A stretch of DNA of 64,000 bases, taken from contig JASAOO010003527.1 of the NCBI GenBank assembly GCA_030849075.1, positions 1-64,000 of the forward strand, written 5' to 3'. Below the pieces are notes generated by a model that did not search any database, was not told the origin of the DNA, and saw nothing but the letters and a program-made list of their open reading frames with translations. The DNA is from Zelonia costaricensis (lineage: Eukaryota > Euglenozoa > Kinetoplastea > Trypanosomatida > Trypanosomatidae). The translations under genes and the position numbers were made by a program. The first letter of the stretch is position 1. Each line of letters begins with the position of its first letter. This document shows, in pieces, positions 60,201-64,000 of this stretch.

Positions 60201-62235
60201 TCCCGCGGCCGCTGTCGCGTGAGCGGCGCAGCGACGCCGGCACGCGCTCGTCCACGTAGCAGGCAGGCCGTCCAGGCCATGACGGCAGCGCGGTGTAGCC
60301 GTACATGGTGCACAGCTGCATGTAGTAGTGGTGCAGCTGGTGGGCCGACTTCTCTGGCAGCGCCAGCACGCTGACCACGACGCACTTAAGCCCGCCGAGG
60401 TCCTTCATGTCCTCCAGTGTGGCGCTGCGGTCCGCTTGCAGGAGGGCACTGAGCAGCAGCATAATCACGTGCACGCACTCGCGGCGCGGTGTCAGCTGCA
60501 GGATGGTTCGCGACGGGGGCAGCAGGTAGAAGACAACGCCACGCGCCACGTGGTAGCGCGCCGCCACCGCCGCAACAGTCGCGCGCACCTTGTCGGCGGC
60601 GGTGAGCCGCTGCATCAGCGCCACGCACCACAGCAGCATGAACTCAACACGCCGCAACAGCCGCATGACCCAAGAGGGCGCCCAGTGGCCCTCCTTGATG
60701 GCCGTCAGCGACCCGGTATCGGGGTGCTGTGCGTGCTCGGCCGCGTCGTACGCGACGCTCATCAGCAGCAGCGGGGCAATTTGGGAGAGGAAGAAGGTGC
60801 TCATGGCGATCGCCGTGGCGCACAGCTCCGCCCCACGGGCGCCGAGCTCGGCGGCGGAGGCGGGATTGCTTGTGAAGGCGAAGAGGACGAAGCAGAAGTG
60901 CGAGAAGGCGGTGCACGTCCACTGCGTGCGGGCCTGGAAACGGCGCAACGCCCGCAGCGTGTCCTTGCGCGAGTGGATGCTCGTGTACTGCTTCGCGGCC
61001 GCCGCTACTGTGGTGTGGTCAGGGTCAAGCTGCAGGGATGCGTGGTACGCGGCCAGCTCCGCCTCCAGGAGGCGGAAGGTGGTGGTGGCACACGAATGTG
61101 CGCTGTCGAGGCTCTGCGACAGGCGGAAGGCCGCGAACAGCTTTATGTTGTACGTGCTGGCGAGAGTGAAGAGGAGAGAGGCCGCCTCGCAGGCGCGCAG
61201 GGAGGCGACGCCCGATGTGTCCAGTGCGTCGCCGGGGCGCAGCCGGCGCTTCCCCTCCTGCAGTACCGCCGCGCACACCCGGATGATGCCCAGCTTCTCG
61301 CACAGCAGCACTGCCTTGCGCTGCTTGTCGCCCGACATGTGCCGCAGGACGTTGTACAGAAACGTCAGGACGACAGAGCCGACCTGGGCGTCGCGCGTCG
61401 CGAGCGGCGAGCGGCACGCGTTCACGATAAGCGCAAAGGCATGCGTGTTCTTGTGCAAGAAGAGCGCCCACGCCTTCTTGCGCTCCTTCTTGGACAAGAA
61501 GATGCCAGAGCACGACGGGGCAAGCGCGGCCTCAGTGGAGAAGCCGAGCGACCGGCTGCGGTTTTGATGCGCCGCCCGCTCGCCGGCAGACTCGCGCTTC
61601 GGCGACAGATTGCTCATCGCGTCCGCCGCACTGCCCGTTTGCAGGGAGGAGAAGAGCATGTTCTGCATGGCCTCGATGTGCTGCGTCACCGCCATCGCGT
61701 CCTCCGAGGGCACCAGCAGCTGCGGCGGCGTCAAGCGGCTCGCGCGTCTATCGCGGGCGCTGCCGAGGCCGACCGAGCCTATGACGAGCACCGCCTCCTT
61801 CTCCGGCTCCCGCGCGCTGTTGCACAGCTGCTTGACGTGCTGCAGTGCTTCCGGAATGAGCGAGTAGGAAGACTTGAGCGTCGACGCAGCCTCGCGCGAG
61901 ACCGCGACGGAGGAGAGCGAGCGCCTCGCGTACCGCGGGTGCGTGGCGCCGGCCTCGGCATCGCGTGGGGACGGCTGGGGTGGGATCGGGCGCAGGTACG
62001 GCAGCCGCGAGCGCAGCGCCAGACGCCTCGCGGCCGACCGCTTCGAGACAGCCGCCGCCCCGGCAGAGGCGCGAACCTTGCGTGGCGCCTTCGCCCCTTT
62101 GAGTGACGCGTTCGGTACGGCGTGCCGCGAGTGCTGCGAGACGGAGCGCACCGGGGCCGCGCCGCCGTCACCGCCGTCGCGCGAGGTCGTCGAGGCGGTG
62201 CGGTGGTTTGCTGGCCTGCTGCTGCGTGAGCGCAT
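57202..62235 (-). CDS. cytosolic carboxypeptidase (CCP/AGTPBP1-like, M14D), probable tubulin deglutamylase
   Basis: 1677 codons from the ATG at 62235 (MRSRSSRPANHRTAS), stop TAA at 57202. The carboxypeptidase domain holds every expected motif: zinc ligands H1173 and E1176 in VHPGETNASW, substrate-binding NPDGVMMGNHRCSF and GTDLNRDY, the third ligand H1275 in ADFHGHSRAKN and the catalytic Glu1377 in SYGFEATMVGG. The spacing between the zinc ligands is close to that of mouse CCP1/Nna1. A CCP N-domain (YESGNLQRAVEVCDGEYDLVLAWD) precedes it, with a polyproline stretch after. The N-terminal ~750 residues are mostly helical and include armadillo-like leucine runs, and the C-terminal 300 residues are acidic and Ser-rich. 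Such enzymes remove glutamates from tubulin tails and so tune flagellar microtubules. All catalytic residues are intact. Confidence 0.9.
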   Translation of the reverse strand: MRSRSSRPANHRTASTTSRDGGDGGAAPVRSVSQHSRHAVPNASLKGAKAPRKVRASAGAAAVSKRSAARRLALRSRLPYLRPIPPQPSPRDAEAGATHPRYARRSLSSVAVSREAASTLKSSYSLIPEALQHVKQLCNSAREPEKEAVLVIGSVGLGSARDRRASRLTPPQLLVPSEDAMAVTQHIEAMQNMLFSSLQTGSAADAMSNLSPKRESAGERAAHQNRSRSLGFSTEAALAPSCSGIFLSKKERKKAWALFLHKNTHAFALIVNACRSPLATRDAQVGSVVLTFLYNVLRHMSGDKQRKAVLLCEKLGIIRVCAAVLQEGKRRLRPGDALDTSGVASLRACEAASLLFTLASTYNIKLFAAFRLSQSLDSAHSCATTTFRLLEAELAAYHASLQLDPDHTTVAAAAKQYTSIHSRKDTLRALRRFQARTQWTCTAFSHFCFVLFAFTSNPASAAELGARGAELCATAIAMSTFFLSQIAPLLLMSVAYDAAEHAQHPDTGSLTAIKEGHWAPSWVMRLLRRVEFMLLWCVALMQRLTAADKVRATVAAVAARYHVARGVVFYLLPPSRTILQLTPRRECVHVIMLLLSALLQADRSATLEDMKDLGGLKCVVVSVLALPEKSAHQLHHYYMQLCTMYGYTALPSWPGRPACYVDERVPASLRRSRDSGRGIGGCADCSEAVDAGRRAGNGAAPSLPAPDDESGAAPAPLATTAVADATNGAAATGLLLVDLRPGAFSPELDGGAVDAASALAPFAAEALRWPFPDTAPPTTAEGWYGAASCIPAAADDAHLRVPLVNVSEGDRVQVLRHHIARLALLDDGACDGSARPHVHKVVFERMSSAAPGAAAEAAAAVAPSADGVRFLSDYESGNLQRAVEVCDGEYDLVLAWDTATNSYTQWFSFGVQQYTPGKTYRFNILNMEKLGSTFNEGQKPLLMHVPDGDSAGPRPQWTRAGESIFYFGNAFLRPARVHLFGKGGEPTFAAMMAPPPPPAPATPVPPPPPVAPPPARATAAAACAPPPVIAKKRVPAPPAVPSSSATTPPPPPPPVSPQPPPSTSDAAALRQKNYFTVSFSVTMPATGGGTVFLANCFPFTYTELRHHLDWLTRPASGDHAAPAVLQQSLCETPGGLAVPLLTVTALRRRNSGEPYTAEEIRRRPVALLVARVHPGETNASWVMQGLLDALVVQSGATAAAAEHLCENFVFKVVPMLNPDGVMMGNHRCSFAGTDLNRDYTEPRAECNPTLYAIKQLLRHWRGEEQRQVVMFADFHGHSRAKNFLVYGCTADTIRSVAASSRQRGKGGRERERRHRRSGNPPSTAPAGPEKVMAALLSQLFPSFSLSQSSFAVTKDKKGSARVVLYEEFGVRMSYGFEATMVGGALSLPELLRVGGASGSACVAHAGEVHYSPTVFRAMGDAFLRALSILFQQWSALTAQLADGGDGDRRAAAGDVPETAALQQSWGMTAAAGGGREPPKNPVSPLVREAAAGPRAGQYAAATRGERRGGSPVPCAGQPPSDAVPAQPAVPAAGQLEALRYLFLVNHRESTAAADDEDGAGVDEGGSSDESGASVAEESADGELDDEAAAEMPDARRPRAKPTDADEDVDGEVEGDGEKGDASEAGERSASSASAGSGSDDQDWSGCNSLGGSAAGDYADDHSSVSSVDEEIPTHLFG

Positions 62236-64000
62236 CCTCGCTGGTGAGAACACTGCGAGTGGGGAGGGAGATGTGCGTGTTGGCGATGGGGGGAGGGGGG
62301 GGGAAGGTCTTGCAGGCGTTGCCGTGTGGTCCTCAGATCATGACCTGGCCCTCGATATAGAGAAGACCCAGTCGGCGGGCAGAAACTGTGGGTGCTGTGT
62401 GTGGTTGGAAACAGGAGAGCAAAAGGTGGGGTGCCGCGCACGTGTGCACGCAAAACTCGAACCCTCGCGTGGCTTTCCCTCTTCGTTCTCTGACGCACTG
62501 GGGCCGTGAATGTGCCTGCGGGTCTCGAGACAGGGGTCAGCTGAGCGACGGTCGGCGCTACACTCTATGGTCTGGCAGCTTGGCTGTGCGCCGCTGTTGC
62601 TCTCTCGCTTCCCTATTCTGTGCGTGCGGCACTCCTCACGTGACCTCGCCAAAGGAAGTAGGCCGATGCACGAGTCGGCGAGGGACGCAACACAGTCGGT
62701 CGGCAGGCAACTCGCTACGCCGGCGCTGCGCTCAGAAAACAACACAAGAGCGCAAGAGCGGCAAGGAAAAAGAAAATGAGAATCGCCAAAGCAGAAGCCG
62801 CAGGCAACACGCGCGCTGACTGAGCAGCAGCAGCACCGGCGCCTCTGCGATGGGTGCGTTGTCAGGCCAAGGGAAAACTCAAGTAAACGAGGCGAGTCTC
62901 GCCGCAGTGAGGCCGCGGGGAGACGGAACCGGAAAGGGACTGTGGCAGCGGCAAGGAAGGTGCACCCACACGAGGAACAGGAGGACAGTCGGGGAGAGAA
63001 GGCGGTGGGCCAACGTCTCTTGCTCTGCGGAGGGGGCAAAGAAGTGGGAGGGAGCGGTCAGGTGCGCGGAGAGCAAAACGAAAAAAAGCAGAAGACAACA
63101 AGAGGAAGAGCGGGGGGGAGCGGCAGCCGCACACCAACGCAGGCGAGGGAAACCGATGCTGTCGCAGGGTAGTGGGTGGGTGGGAGTGCAGCAGCACCGA
63201 CGCGCCAGCACCCAGCGCTGCACTCTGCGCTACGGCGATACGCCAGTGCCTCCGCGCCCGCCCTCTCTGCCCTGCTGGTGACCGAAGGGCAGGACGATGC
63301 AGATATTGAAGGAGGTCAGCGAGCCTGGGCGCGCCACCACCACCAGGCGCAAGGAGAGGAGGTAGAGGAGGAGGAAGGGGCCTAGGCGCCGCACTAGCGA
63401 CAACTAGCTGAAAGCGCTCCCACGGGTGGTGAGAGAAGGACGGGAGCGATGGCGAACTCAATGGCGCTCTCTGTCGTGTGTGCAGTGCCAGAGTGTATGC
63501 AGAGACGATGAACACGTAGTGGGTCGCGATGTAAAGCGGCAATGGCGACGCAATTTCGGACTAGGCAAGACGCGCCAGGGGGAAAAAAAGTGTTGGAGAG
63601 GAAGTGCGAGGAGGCGCGAAGAAGTTGAGGAGCAGGTGCGCCATTGCACAGGTGGACTGTGAAGGCGGCGGGGTTGTCTCGAGTCGATTGGCCCCGTTGT
63701 GCGGGGGGGGGGGGGTCCGCGGCTGCACGTGCCCCCCCCCCCCCCCCCCAGACAAAANCTCCGCTGCGGAAGTGCCTTCGACGTGTGACAGCGAGAAGGG
63801 CGCACAGCCGCCAAGCAGCGCCAGTGGTGCAGCGAACGAGACTTGCGCAGGCCAAGCGGGCCACGGGCCCACTCCAGGTCTGCGTTCCCGCATGCATCCC
63901 CGTTGTGGTGCAAGTCGCGGCGAGCGGAAAGCCGTCCCGCTCTCTTCACGATTGGCGTTCTTGTCAGTTTGATTGCAAAGCACTCGGTTCACCTTTTCTT
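62236..64000. other. gene-free end of window
   Basis: A C/T tract on the transcribed strand at 62287-62308 is the probable splice signal for the carboxypeptidase. The remaining 1.6 kb contains purine-rich runs near 63046-63125 and 63352-63380 and mirrored G and C homopolymers before the N at 63758. No gene is recognised; the frames that cross the homopolymers are not credible. Confidence 0.6.
63703..63758. repeat. G13 and C18 homopolymers flanking an assembly N
   Basis: A 13-base G run (63703-63715) is followed by an 18-base C run (63732-63749) and, nine bases later, an ambiguous base at 63758. The sequence could fold back on itself, and such a structure commonly ends sequencing reads, so the N may hide missing bases. 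Confidence 0.7.

Noticed and set aside
56974..60222. Plus-strand frame of over 1000 codons
   Set aside because: It lies opposite the well-supported carboxypeptidase, is extremely Arg/Ala/Gly-rich and has no domain. Long antisense frames are expected at this GC content.
60328..62106. Plus-strand frame of about 590 codons
   Set aside because: Arg/Gln/Leu-rich complement of the carboxypeptidase N-terminal region; no family features.
62338..63542. Minus-strand frames of about 230 codons above the carboxypeptidase
   Set aside because: Rich in Ser/Cys/Pro from pyrimidine tracts; no motif or believable N-terminus.
1..64000. CRISPR array, bacterial operon features, promoters of sigma type, transposons
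   Set aside because: No direct-repeat array, ribosome binding sites, inverted-repeat-bounded element or reverse transcriptase was seen; the layout is trypanosomatid.

Overview
The window looks like nuclear DNA of a trypanosomatid flagellate, most likely subfamily Leishmaniinae (Leishmania, Leptomonas, Crithidia or a relative). Every convincing gene is intronless and lies on the minus strand. The genes are separated by 0.3-2 kb spacers that, read on the minus strand, carry long polypyrimidine tracts, homopolymers and CA/TG microsatellites. This is the layout of one polycistronic transcription unit whose mRNAs are resolved by trans-splicing and polyadenylation. No strand switch, telomeric repeat or rRNA was seen, and no tRNA was recognised by eye. 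The species cannot be fixed from sequence alone. The clearest phylogenetic hint is a side-chain phosphoglycan glycosyltransferase-like (SCG/SCA-like) tandem pair, a family known from Leishmania.

Layout from low to high coordinate, which is the reverse of transcription order: a gene-free 2.5 kb; two fragments of paralogous SCG/SCA-like glycosyltransferases joined at a one-base assembly gap (3648); a decayed leucine-rich-repeat gene with an in-frame stop and several frameshifts (5867-7901); a protein with three LysM-like repeats (8384-10876); a 105-aa small protein; a PrimPol-like primase-polymerase; a degenerate RNase III/dsRBD mitochondrial-type protein; a FOP/FOR20-like LisH protein; an AAMP/Sqt1-type WD40 protein; a CEP104 homologue; two unassigned genes; a ZIP metal transporter; a Dcp-type M3 peptidase; a possible flagellar protein; a coiled-coil protein; a CEP19-like protein; PRP31; an ankyrin-repeat protein; an Iwr1-like protein; two tetraspanin-like four-TM proteins in tandem; an unassigned 1438-aa protein; a one-TM protein; and a large cytosolic carboxypeptidase (CCP, M14). 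The last 1.7 kb is gene-free and contains a second gap base (63758).

The genes do not form one pathway, as is usual for trypanosomatid transcription units. A flagellum/basal-body theme does recur: FOR20-like, CEP104, CEP19-like, a tubulin-deglutamylase-type CCP and perhaps the protein at 34262-35353. Starts were assigned to the first plausible ATG, because several longer reading frames begin at GTG or TTG and are not credible. No similarity search was run; families come from motifs, residue spacing and domain order read by eye.
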